Positions 9,584-19,203 of a stretch of DNA of 64,000 nucleotides are shown here, in pieces. This stretch comes from Terriglobia bacterium. Lineage in GTDB: Bacteria; Acidobacteriota; Terriglobia; Terriglobales; Acidobacteriaceae. The notes beneath the pieces are model-generated. The model ran no database searches and was not told the origin of the DNA. It worked only from the letters and a program-made list of their open reading frames with translations. The translations under genes and the position numbers were made by a program. The stretch covers positions 1 through 64,000 of the forward strand of contig JAIQFA010000013.1 in the NCBI GenBank assembly GCA_020073525.1, given 5' to 3'. The number at the start of each line of letters is the position of its first letter. Position 1 is the first letter of the stretch.

Positions 9584-12500
9584 TTAGAAGACCAGTTTGA
9601 GCGCTAGCTGCAGGGAGCGCGGGCCGCCAGATTGATATAGCGGGTTTAGCCCGCCAAGCGAGTTATTGAGCGTGTTGTACGCGTGACCGAACAGACTTGG
9701 ACCAAAGGATAGGTACTGGTAAATCCCTCCAAAATTGGCGTGGTTGACCACGTTAAAGGCCTCGGCGCGAAACTGTAAGTGCAGTCTTTCGTGAATTGGG
9801 AATTCTCGCCGCAAGGACAAGCTCACTGCTGTGGCTCCAAAGCCACGCGCGAAATTGCGCCCGACATTACCCTCGACAGGCAAGAGGTTGTTTGGATCAC
9901 AATTCAATAGAAACGCGTAGCAATTAATGATCCGGCCTCCGGGATATTGCGAGCCGTAGAGGTAAATCGGTTGGCCAGGAACCAGGTCGGGGTGAAAGTA
10001 CACATTCTGATGTGTCACAGGGTTAAGTGCCTGTGCGCCGATCACATCCACCGGTGGGGCCGAATGCACCGAAACACGCGTGTCCAAACCCCAGTGCGTC
10101 AACACTGCCGATGCTAAACGGTTCGAATAGCTGCCGGGAACATCATAGGTAATCGCCGCCTGGAAGTTGTGCCGGATATCGAAATCCGAACTGGAACGCA
10201 GCAATTCGTCTTGAGCGGTGAAGTTTGTTGACAAGTCATCGATGGAGTGGGACCAGGTATACGAGGCCAGTGCCTGCAAACCGTGCGAGAGATTCTTCTG
10301 GTACTTTACCTGAAGCGCATTGTAGTCGGAACTCGCGCGGTTTGCGGTTATGTATAGGCCGGCCCCCAATGAGAAATTGGGATTGTCAGGGCGATAGTAA
10401 AGAAACTGTGCCAGCAATCTTCGTGCTGCTGATCCGACATAACTCATCGTCAAGGTTTGGTTCGCTCCCAAGCCCTGCTCGACAGCAAAGTTCCATTCCA
10501 TGGTATACGGGAGCTTCAAATTCGGATCGAAGGCAAAGACACTGGCGTTATACGGAGCCGCAACGCTCGGCGGAGGAAGCGTAACTTGCGCCGAAGTCAG
10601 CGGCACGGGCACCCCGAAGAAAAGAGCATACGACGAAAAGCCGATAGCACCGAATCCGCCCGAGCCTTGCGTATTCCCCATGTCGTAGAAGAGACCGAAG
10701 CCTGTGCGCAGGACCGTCTCGTGGCCCGGCGCCCGCCGCAACTGGTAAGCCAGTCCCAGGCGCGGAGCGAATCCATGCCAGTCCGTTTTCCAGAGCGGAG
10801 TGTTCTGGGGAGCAAGCTTGGTCGTAGATAGATCTGTGATTTGATCGACGGTGTAAGGCGATGGTCCGTTGAGATTGCCCGGAGCTGGATTGACGTCCCA
10901 GCGCAAGCCCAAGGACAGCGAAAGCCGTGGAGCTGCCTTCCACTCGTCCTGTGCAAAGGCCGAGAAATTATGATAAACAGGCTCGACTGGCACATTGGTA
11001 TTTGAAGAGACGTTGACAAAGTCGGCGCTATTCGCCAGTACTGATGCCTCACTGGCAAAATCAATGAACTGGAAGTTTGTAATTGGCCGGGCATAGGTCG
11101 TCAGTCTGCGCCAGTCCACTCCAAACTTGAACTGGTGCGCACCATGCGACCATGTGTAGGTATCCGTTACGTTGTACTGCCGCTGGGCGTTGGTGTTCTC
11201 TCCTGCTTCCCAAAAAGGAAAGCCACCGAAGCCAAGAAAGAAGAACAGTTCCGTCCCGACTGCCGGCGACGGCTGCCCGTTTGGCCCGGGAAGGCTGCTG
11301 ATATCGAACGGGGTAGCGCCGCCAAAATTCGTGGACGCAAGATTGTTTATCGAGTTGTTCTGTGTAATGTTGAAGCGCAGTTCGTTCGCTTGCCTTGGGG
11401 TGATCATGCTCGTGGCACCCACGGTCAGGGTGCGCACGTTGATCGCGGTAGTTCTTTGAAATCCTGGGGCTGAAAAGGTCCAGCCGCTGGACGGCGTGTT
11501 CGCGTACCTGCCAAAGAGCTTTAACTTGTCGCCGAAGCTGTGGTCTACGCGCACGCCAACGTTGTCCAAGAAAGACGGGGCGGAGTAAGCAAGATTGTAG
11601 AGCGCAAGACCTGTGGGCTTCTGGCCAGACGGAGGACAAGTGGGATCAGTTGCTGGGTCGCATGGAGCCAACACTTCGGGCCCGTTCGGCACTGAGAAGG
11701 CATTCAGGAATGGCTGCAATAGCGTGGGCGCCTGCTGTCGCAGGGTCATGTCCGGAACGAAAAATTGACTGGGTGACTGGGGCACGGTGAGCCGCAGACC
11801 TTCGTAGGAGAAAAAAAAGAAGGTCTTGTCCTTTCCGTTGTAAAGCCCTGGGATCCTGATTGGCCCCCCGAGCGTGCCGCCAAAATCGTTTTGGCGCTCC
11901 GGTAGCCTGGGAGTGAGCGGATACCCCAAACACCCACACTTGTTAAACCAGTTGTTGGCATCCATCGCATCGTTGCGGAAATAGTCAAATGCCGATCCGT
12001 GCCAAGCGTTTGTGCCGGAGCGCGTGGTGAAGGAAAACTGCCCACCAGGTGTCCGCCCATATTCCGCGGAGTAGGTGGATGTACTAGCGCGAAACTCCTG
12101 CAACGCATCAATGGAAACCATGCTTTGTGTCGTTCCCAACATGGTCTCTCCAGGAGTATTGCCGGAAAAACCGGGGCCGCCGATAGTGTTCAGTGGCGCT
12201 GTGCCTGTGTTCACACTGACACCATCCACTGTGAAGTAGTTGGCTTCCGTGCGTTGTCCATTAACGCTGATCTCGCCAGAATTGCCAGTACCCTGTGACG
12301 GCACTACCGTCACGCCGGGCGACAGCGTCAGCAAATCCTGAAAGCTCCTGCCATTCAGCGGCATGTTCTCGACGAACTTACGATCAATCACGGCACTTAC
12401 GCTAGCGTCTGTTGTGTTCACCAGCGGCGCTCCGCCTTTCACCGTCATGGTTTCCGATACGGATCCAACCGCCATTTCGAAGTTGAGCTCAACCGTGCCC

Positions 12501-12823
12501 TGCACATGGAGGATGACATTGGGCTTCACGATGGTTTTGAAGCCCAGCTTTTCTACTTGAATCCGATACTCTCCGGGAGGAAGGGAGGGGATGAGGTACG
12601 TACCCGACTTGTTGGTGGTCCCTTCGTAGCGAACATTGGTGTTGTCGTTGATGGCCGTAACTTTGGCCTCAGGAATCAGCGCCTTGCTGGGATCATCCAC
12701 CTGGCCAGTGATCGCCGCACTAGTGGATTGCGCGAAGAGAGCGCAGGGAACGAGCAACACCGCAAGAGTCAGAACGAGCGACCGGATAAGGGTCATCTGG
12801 GAGTACCTCGAATTAACGTTCAT
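9584..12823 (-). CDS. Oar-like TonB-dependent receptor with carboxypeptidase-regulatory N-terminal domain, island A
   Basis: Signal peptide; AITGQVDDPSKALIPEAKVTAINDNTNVRYEGTTNKSGTYLIPSLPPGEYRI; NGRSFQDLLTLSPGV; NGQRTEANYFTVDGVSVN; QEFRASTSTYSAEYGRTPGGQ; terminal LQLALKLVF. Confidence 0.93.
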   Translation of the reverse strand: MNVNSRYSQMTLIRSLVLTLAVLLVPCALFAQSTSAAITGQVDDPSKALIPEAKVTAINDNTNVRYEGTTNKSGTYLIPSLPPGEYRIQVEKLGFKTIVKPNVILHVQGTVELNFEMAVGSVSETMTVKGGAPLVNTTDASVSAVIDRKFVENMPLNGRSFQDLLTLSPGVTVVPSQGTGNSGEISVNGQRTEANYFTVDGVSVNTGTAPLNTIGGPGFSGNTPGETMLGTTQSMVSIDALQEFRASTSTYSAEYGRTPGGQFSFTTRSGTNAWHGSAFDYFRNDAMDANNWFNKCGCLGYPLTPRLPERQNDFGGTLGGPIRIPGLYNGKDKTFFFFSYEGLRLTVPQSPSQFFVPDMTLRQQAPTLLQPFLNAFSVPNGPEVLAPCDPATDPTCPPSGQKPTGLALYNLAYSAPSFLDNVGVRVDHSFGDKLKLFGRYANTPSSGWTFSAPGFQRTTAINVRTLTVGATSMITPRQANELRFNITQNNSINNLASTNFGGATPFDISSLPGPNGQPSPAVGTELFFFLGFGGFPFWEAGENTNAQRQYNVTDTYTWSHGAHQFKFGVDWRRLTTYARPITNFQFIDFASEASVLANSADFVNVSSNTNVPVEPVYHNFSAFAQDEWKAAPRLSLSLGLRWDVNPAPGNLNGPSPYTVDQITDLSTTKLAPQNTPLWKTDWHGFAPRLGLAYQLRRAPGHETVLRTGFGLFYDMGNTQGSGGFGAIGFSSYALFFGVPVPLTSAQVTLPPPSVAAPYNASVFAFDPNLKLPYTMEWNFAVEQGLGANQTLTMSYVGSAARRLLAQFLYYRPDNPNFSLGAGLYITANRASSDYNALQVKYQKNLSHGLQALASYTWSHSIDDLSTNFTAQDELLRSSSDFDIRHNFQAAITYDVPGSYSNRLASAVLTHWGLDTRVSVHSAPPVDVIGAQALNPVTHQNVYFHPDLVPGQPIYLYGSQYPGGRIINCYAFLLNCDPNNLLPVEGNVGRNFARGFGATAVSLSLRREFPIHERLHLQFRAEAFNVVNHANFGGIYQYLSFGPSLFGHAYNTLNNSLGGLNPLYQSGGPRSLQLALKLVF

Positions 12824-13023
12824 TTAACAATGATCGAACTCGTATGGGTATTCGGCCGCAAGGAGGACTCTGTACCAAAGATCCTTATGGGAACTATGCA
12901 ACGAAGTGTCGCCGGGGCATCGGAAGAGCAGCCACTGGGCGCGCCGATCCTGCTGCTCCGCAAAAGAGGAAGGATTAAAGATAAGAATACGGATAGAGAT
13001 GCCGCAGCGTTCAGAAACCCCCG

Positions 13024-14358
13024 TCAGGGATGATTCGGCGGCGCGGTATGCAAATAGGCCAGAAGAAATGGCTTATTGGTGGGCTTCTTGCTTCCCCCCT
13101 TGGGCTCGACCGTCACAAACACCGAGCTTATCTCATCCAGGATTTTGGGATCATCGAACTTCAGTGCCCAGCGCCTGTTAGCTTCATTGTCCATATAGAA
13201 GATGCCTAAACTGACAGGAGCCGACTGTGAAGGACTCGGCCGCCCCCAGGCCTGGAACGCCTTGGCCTCACGATAGCCCGGCTGCTTATCCAGATCAAAG
13301 GCGTAGAAGATCAGCGACTTACCTTTGGTGTAGAAAACACGTCCGAACGGCGTCTTGGTCTTTCCCTGCGAATCAATGTCGAAGACATCGGCGATGTAAA
13401 GCTGTCGTGCCCCCATGAGTTCTCGAACGTCACGGTCGGAAGCAAGATATTGTTGCGTCCTCTCCGAGGCGTCTTCGTGTTCGCGCAGCTCGGCCGTGAG
13501 GCGGTCAACCTGTGTCTCCAGACTCGCGCTGCGGAGCAGAAGCCGCTGGCGATCGTCGTGGGTCGAGTCGAGTTCCTGGCGGACCGACTGAAGGGTAGCT
13601 TCCGCTTCATGCAATCTTTTTTCGAGCGTGTCGCGTTCGCCGGAAAGAGTTGCGAGCGAAGATGATTGCTCCTGAGACTTCGCCTCGATCGATGACTTGG
13701 CGGACTGCATCTGTGCAAGATCGCGCTCGGCCTGAGTAGCCCTTTGCTCTAAACGATTGATCCTGATCGCGTCGGCAGCCAGCTTCAGGTCCAGCGACTT
13801 CTTCTCAGCCTCAAGCTGCTGGAATTCCGGCCGCAGATCTGCCTGAACAACTGTGCTCGGAGACGCGGCAATCCCAGACCCCGCCCGAGCTCCGCGTTCA
13901 GTTCCCTTCTTGACTCCAACGTAAAAGGCGGTTAGCGCCGCTAAGACGACAACTGCCGCCACTCCCAAAGGCCTCAGTGTAGCCCGCAAATCGAATTGTG
14001 GAACGAAGCGATCGATCCAACTCTTCGCACTCTTCGCTGCCGTTCTCGATTCACTTACCGGTTGCGGCGCATTTGCGCCCTCCAAGGCATTCAGAAAACG
14101 CATCTTCGCCTGGGTGCGGTCCCACTGTGTTTCCTGCTGGGCACAGGAAGCCTTCGCCGATCGCGCCGCCGCGACCTTCGCCAAACCGGTTGATGCCAAA
14201 GCTTTGTAATCCGCAAGTAAAGCTTCACATTGCGGACAAACTGAGACGTGTTCTTCCAATGTCTGCCATTCTTCCGGAGTCAAGTTGCCCGAGGTTGCCA
14301 AGGCACACAACTCCGCAAACTGCTGACTGCAACCGGACTGTACATTGACTTCGCTCAT
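13024..14358 (-). CDS. Anti-sigma factor: zinc-finger N-terminus, TM, coiled coil, RskA-like C-terminal domain, island A
   Basis: EEHVSVCPQCEALLADY zinc finger; FYVGVKKG TM region; long coiled coil; FVTVEPKGGSKKPTNKPFLLAYL; 4 nt from the sigma gene. Confidence 0.85.
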   Translation of the reverse strand: MSEVNVQSGCSQQFAELCALATSGNLTPEEWQTLEEHVSVCPQCEALLADYKALASTGLAKVAAARSAKASCAQQETQWDRTQAKMRFLNALEGANAPQPVSESRTAAKSAKSWIDRFVPQFDLRATLRPLGVAAVVVLAALTAFYVGVKKGTERGARAGSGIAASPSTVVQADLRPEFQQLEAEKKSLDLKLAADAIRINRLEQRATQAERDLAQMQSAKSSIEAKSQEQSSSLATLSGERDTLEKRLHEAEATLQSVRQELDSTHDDRQRLLLRSASLETQVDRLTAELREHEDASERTQQYLASDRDVRELMGARQLYIADVFDIDSQGKTKTPFGRVFYTKGKSLIFYAFDLDKQPGYREAKAFQAWGRPSPSQSAPVSLGIFYMDNEANRRWALKFDDPKILDEISSVFVTVEPKGGSKKPTNKPFLLAYLHTAPPNHP

Positions 14359-14361
14359 CGT

Positions 14362-15021
14362 CTACTTCCTGTGGCGATGCGCCATCCCGATGGCGCTTTT
14401 GCGCAGCCGCTCCAGGCCGCGATAATAATGGTGCCGCGTATTCTCTAAAGATTCGGCCAAACGCTCGCTGATCTCCCGCAGATCCAACCCTTCAAAAAAG
14501 TACAGCTCCAGCGTGAGCCGCTGCTTTTCATTTAGTTCGTCGAACGCGGCATGCAACTGCTCTCCGGTCAGGAGATCGAGGACTTGTGCTTCCAATCCTT
14601 CTTTCCCCTGTAGAGTATTCTGCAGGCGTTCAAGGTCTGTACCGTGGTAAAAGCTGCGCCGGGTAAGGTAGGCGCGCCGATCAAACGCCCGACGGTAGGC
14701 AATCTGGATAATCCAGGTCCGCCCCGATCCCTTTGCGGGATCGAATCCCCGAACCTTCTCGACCAGCCCAAGAAACACTTCCTGCACCAGATCCTCGGCC
14801 TCGCCTCGATCGCGAAGAACACGCAGGCCGATGGTAAAGATCAGATCCGAGTAACGGTCGAAAAGAGCAGCCGCGGCGGATGCGTCCCCGGCTTCCGTCC
14901 GCAACAGCAAGTCTTCATCAACGAGCCCCATAGGAACGGACGGAGCCTCGTCCATTCGGCTCGGCTCCCCGATCTGCAGCCACGGGAATGGCGACGACTC
15001 GTCTGTTGTGCGCGTGCTCAA
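14362..15021 (-). CDS. RNA polymerase ECF sigma factor, island A
   Basis: FDRYSDLIFTIGLRVLRDRGEAEDLVQEVFLGL; FDPAKGSGRTWIIQIAYRRAFDRR; sigma-70 r4 ELYFFEGLDLREISERLAESLENTRHHYYRGLERLRK. Confidence 0.94.
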   Translation of the reverse strand: MSTRTTDESSPFPWLQIGEPSRMDEAPSVPMGLVDEDLLLRTEAGDASAAAALFDRYSDLIFTIGLRVLRDRGEAEDLVQEVFLGLVEKVRGFDPAKGSGRTWIIQIAYRRAFDRRAYLTRRSFYHGTDLERLQNTLQGKEGLEAQVLDLLTGEQLHAAFDELNEKQRLTLELYFFEGLDLREISERLAESLENTRHHYYRGLERLRKSAIGMAHRHRK

Positions 15022-15253
15022 CGATTCCGCTCTGGGCGTCCCTGGGACGAACTATTCCGGGCGCGATGAGATCAGAATGTATATCTCTTTTCCGCTGTAA
15101 ACAAGGGATTTGCAGCCATTTCTGGATGGAATATTTCTTGCTTTGCCTGGTACAACTGGTCAAACAGAGTCGAAACAGCCGAGTCGAAGGTACGATCAGA
15201 GTCACGCGCTAGGGAAGGATCTGTTGCCGTCGAGAAGGCGATTCTGGGCAGAT

Positions 15254-15607
15254 CTAGTTTTCCGGTTTGAAAGTGAACTCGATGACTCCCGTGCTTTCTT
15301 CCGGACCAGGTTCGAACTTCCAACTCTTAAGCGCATCTTGGGCGGCAACTACCAGCAACGGGTGCCCACCAAGAACTGTAGTGCTTCTCACCGATCCATT
15401 GGTGCCGACTACCACAATGAGCTTGACCGTTCCGCCCAGACTCATCCGTCGCGCAGTTTCCGGATAGGCGGGGGCGACCTTGGTTTTCACTTTGCGCGTG
15501 ATCGCAGGCTGCTGCCCGAAGGCCGGCAAGGATTTGCCAGTAAAGACTATCGTTAGCAGTACTATCAGCGCCGTTGCGACTCGGCGCCGCGTTGATTGAG
15601 AAGACAC
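15254..15607 (-). CDS. Small TonB C-terminal domain protein (energy transducer TonB family)
   Basis: KVKTKVAPAYPETARRMSLGGTVKLIVVVGTNGSVRSTTVLGGHPLLVVAAQDALKSWKFEP; GTG start at 15607 preceded by GGAG (ORF track extends to 15748). Confidence 0.8.
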   Translation of the reverse strand: MSSQSTRRRVATALIVLLTIVFTGKSLPAFGQQPAITRKVKTKVAPAYPETARRMSLGGTVKLIVVVGTNGSVRSTTVLGGHPLLVVAAQDALKSWKFEPGPEESTGVIEFTFKPEN

Positions 15608-15868
15608 AAGTACTCCTTCACAGGCAAGAACGTTGCTACCACACCTAAAACCGCGGGCGATTCTTGCTCGGATCATTGGAATCGATCCATATATCCTGAA
15701 TACCGCCCCAAGCTCGAACCTGTGCCGCGTCCCCGAAACCTCGCGCAAACTTCAGTAATGCGGCTAGTCGAGTCGGTAGCCTTGCTCTCAAGGTGGCTGC
15801 GGTGACGGGCCGTCCTATCGGCGCAAGCACGCGGGACTTAGCAGCCGCCCGGCTTTCCGGCGAACCGA

Positions 15869-16308
15869 CCCCCAGGGCTGGCGCTGCATGCGAAACTCGA
15901 CGGTGGGCCACCCGCGATCCCGACCAATGCTGCAACCTGCGGAAGGTTGAACCGCTCCGCCGCAAGCTGAGCGAACTGGGCGCGTGGATCACCAGCATTC
16001 GCCGCGCCCAGACCTCATTTCGCAAGGACGCCCGCAAAGTTGAGTGGGACGTGAAATTCGGGTTAGTGAAGGTGAATCCGATCGCAGACTGGACTTCGCA
16101 ACAAGTTTGGCGCTATCTCCACGAACACGGCGTGCCTTACAACTCACTCCATGATCAGAATTATCCGAGCATAGGTTGCACGCATTGCACGCGGGCCATC
16201 CAGCCGGGAGAAGATCCCAGGGCTGGACGCTGGCCTGGTACTGCCAAAACTGAGTGCGGTCTGCACATCATTGAGCCGCTCAGGCCATTGCCTGAAGCGG
16301 ACGCATGA
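15869..16308 (+). pseudogene. cysH: Truncated assimilatory (phospho)adenylylsulfate reductase, C-terminal half only
   Basis: CETRRWATRDPDQCCNLRKVEPLRRKL, KVNPIADWTSQQVWRYLHEHGVPYNSLHDQNYPSIGCTHCTRAIQPGEDPRAGRW, KTECGLH; the N-terminal PP-loop half is absent. Confidence 0.8.
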
Positions 16309-16370
16309 AGAGTCTAGGCCGGGTTCGAGACGCTCAGGCAATCGCATCTGATGTAACGTCCAGTCACGAG

Positions 16371-18773
16371 TCAGTTCGCCGGTGCAGCTTGGGTCTTAGC
16401 GTCGTTCTGTTCTTGGAGTTTCCGGAGTTCATGCCAGCGGGCGTATTGCTCGGCTTTGGCGGGGTCCGGATCTTCGTAGCTTTGGAGCCAAAAGCGGAAC
16501 CAATCGATGCTCGCGCCTTGCGAAGCGAGACGCTGCCCTGGATTCGTAAAAGGATGAGTGCCGTCCCCAACTATAAGGTTTTCAACTGGTTTGTGCAGAT
16601 ACCTTAACCCCGAATAGAGCTCCCACTGGAAAGCCAGACTGACCATACCCCTGTTAGTGATGAGCACGGGGGTCGTGACACGATCCAGATTGAGTGCAGG
16701 AGATTTCGCAAGCCACATTTTCAATCCGCTTCCGTACGGTGCTGCTCCGAAATATTCTTCAAACTGCCTTCGTATCCCCCCGTTCGGTGCGTCAACATCC
16801 TCCATAAAATAGCTCACCAAGCCGCCGGTCTCGCCGTCGGCCACGGAGGCTACAGCAAAGTGACGTCTGCCGAACGTCAGAGCTTGCATGACATCAAGCA
16901 TTGTTCTGCTAAAACCGGCAAGCCCAACCCGATTGGGGTCGACGACTCCGTCTTCTATCAGCTTGTCTACGGCGCTCTCATATCCGGCAACGGCTGACGG
17001 TAAGTCTTGCGCGGTGAAGAGATCGTAGTGAAGATCCTCGACTTGCAATACGGTAACGCCTGCCGCGGCCAGCTCTCGCGCCGCAAAGTTTGTAGTAAAC
17101 GTTCCGCTGGCCATAAACTGGTGTTTGTTGAAGCCATGAGTTTGGATCACCAGTGGATAGCGCTTCCCGCGGACGTAATCAGGTGGCAAGACCAGGCCGC
17201 CCTCCCAAGGCCGTCCATAAGGGTCTTTCCACTGGAACACGGATGCCTCTCCAAGATTCATGGACGCGATCTCTGGATTCGGATCCCAGATGACTCTTGA
17301 AGCCTTCGCATCTCCGCTGATCGCGGCGAGCACAGGCGGCTTGTTCAGATCCTGTTCCACGACAAGGTCGAAGGCCATCTGCTTCTGGTTTGGGTCGTGC
17401 CAGTTGTCGTCAAGCTTCCACGAGCCATCGACACTCCGTCTGTACATCATAGTCTCCGGATTGGTCTCGCGACTGCCCAGCTGATGTAGGCTAATCTTCA
17501 GGGTCCTGTTGTCCAGTCCCTCGAAGCGGATCTGATCGATACCCAGAAGTCCTTCTGCATAGGTTCGCAAAGCGACAACACACTGTGCATTGCGACGCGC
17601 CAGATCGTATATCGCCACGCAAGGATGGTCCGCTTCTAGCGGATGACCGTCAGCATTGTCAGTGCCGAGTGGCAAGAATGTATTTGTAAGCGCGAGCAAC
17701 CGCCCGTCCGAGGACCATACCGTCGTGAAGCCCTTGTCGATAAACCACCCGGCGCTCACACCCGTAGGGGCATCCAGGAGCTGCTCCGCATGTCCCGTGC
17801 CCAGATCGACAAGAAAATAGGACTCTGTGAATGAAGATCCCCACCATTTCCGTATCTCCTGTTTGCCACTTCTTATGGCGGTTATGCCGCTTCCAATGAA
17901 GAAGCCGCGATACTGCTCCCATTTCTTTGGCACCATTGACACCGGCATGGGCACGACGATGAGGCGACCGTCCGGCGAAATCGCCGGATCCTTAAGCGAG
18001 CCGATTTCGTTATCAACAAAATCGGCCTGTACAAGTGTGGGGGTGTGCGTTACCTGATCCTCCACTCGCCACGTCTTGCCAGCGCGTGCGACCCACACTT
18101 CGCTGAGGGACGCCGCTCGCGATGTGAGCTCGGGATCTAAAATGTTGTAGAGTGATTGCCCTTGTTCGGCTGTGAAGTAAGCCGACGACGCGTGACGCTT
18201 GGATATCTGCTCGGCTACTAATGCGCTCGTTGCAAAGTAAACAACTTCATCATCCCGGACAGCGTATCCAGTGACGTTTTGAGTGTCAGGAGTGAGTGGG
18301 CTAATTGAACCATTGATCTCTGCCCTGAATAACTGACGTCGCCCAGTCTGCGCCATCGCTAGAAAGTACAGAGCAGAAGAATCGTCACCCCAGCGCACAT
18401 CGTTGATAATGGGCCCGTCTTTGTAGGTCGATACGTGTACTAGTGAAGTTATCCTAGGAGACGCACTTGGGTCGCTGCTCTGCAAGTACTTTTCGACCTC
18501 ATCTGACTTGACTATCGAGATTGTGTCTTCCGGCACATCTTTGTCTATAAGCCCTCGCTCGGTAACGATTGCAAAATAGCGTCCATCCGGTGACACTTTT
18601 GTAACGGCCGTCCGGCTCTCACCCGGATATGGATCCAAAAACTTCGTCATCTGTATGTCGTCCGATAACGACATTCTCTTTGAAGCGTTTGCACCTATAA
18701 CAGGCAGCGCCACACACACCGTGACGGATATTGCCAGAAGGCAGTTGTGCTTCCGATAATTCATCAGCTTCAT
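16371..18773 (-). CDS. S9 family peptidase resembling AtxE-type lasso peptide isopeptidases, signal peptide, island B
   Basis: YPLVIQTHGFNKHQF; GLAGFSRTMLDVMQALT nucleophile region; SIDWFRFWLQSYEDPDPAKAEQYARWHELRKLQ; same architecture as 62121-64000. Confidence 0.75.
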   Translation of the reverse strand: MKLMNYRKHNCLLAISVTVCVALPVIGANASKRMSLSDDIQMTKFLDPYPGESRTAVTKVSPDGRYFAIVTERGLIDKDVPEDTISIVKSDEVEKYLQSSDPSASPRITSLVHVSTYKDGPIINDVRWGDDSSALYFLAMAQTGRRQLFRAEINGSISPLTPDTQNVTGYAVRDDEVVYFATSALVAEQISKRHASSAYFTAEQGQSLYNILDPELTSRAASLSEVWVARAGKTWRVEDQVTHTPTLVQADFVDNEIGSLKDPAISPDGRLIVVPMPVSMVPKKWEQYRGFFIGSGITAIRSGKQEIRKWWGSSFTESYFLVDLGTGHAEQLLDAPTGVSAGWFIDKGFTTVWSSDGRLLALTNTFLPLGTDNADGHPLEADHPCVAIYDLARRNAQCVVALRTYAEGLLGIDQIRFEGLDNRTLKISLHQLGSRETNPETMMYRRSVDGSWKLDDNWHDPNQKQMAFDLVVEQDLNKPPVLAAISGDAKASRVIWDPNPEIASMNLGEASVFQWKDPYGRPWEGGLVLPPDYVRGKRYPLVIQTHGFNKHQFMASGTFTTNFAARELAAAGVTVLQVEDLHYDLFTAQDLPSAVAGYESAVDKLIEDGVVDPNRVGLAGFSRTMLDVMQALTFGRRHFAVASVADGETGGLVSYFMEDVDAPNGGIRRQFEEYFGAAPYGSGLKMWLAKSPALNLDRVTTPVLITNRGMVSLAFQWELYSGLRYLHKPVENLIVGDGTHPFTNPGQRLASQGASIDWFRFWLQSYEDPDPAKAEQYARWHELRKLQEQNDAKTQAAPAN

Positions 18774-19203
18774 TGTTATCTCCGTACGTTATGACGAATT
18801 GCCTTCTCAAAAGCATCCCGTGAATGTTTGATTAAGTCATACACCTTGGCTGAGATTCCTCGCTACGCTCGGACTGACAAGCGACTTGGCGGTTGAAACA
18901 GCCCCGCAATTTCAGCGATCAAAACGGCAATTCAGTACTAGCTGGAGAGATCGCGGGGCCACCCATTTGATTTGCTACCTTTGCACGACCGCAATCTTGA
19001 CTGTCGTCGGCTCTAGCGTACAGCGGAGCGCTAGAAATCAGTTGTGCGCTGTCGCGATTTGGACTACATCAGGTGTGAAACCAACATGTCAGCGACATTC
19101 AGCCGCCCGCGCTTCATAGCCCTGCTGGTAGCCTACCCTGAGGGGCGAATCTACTCCTGCAACTCAGTGGAGACAGCAACATCGGCGGCACGTGGTGTAC
19201 ATA

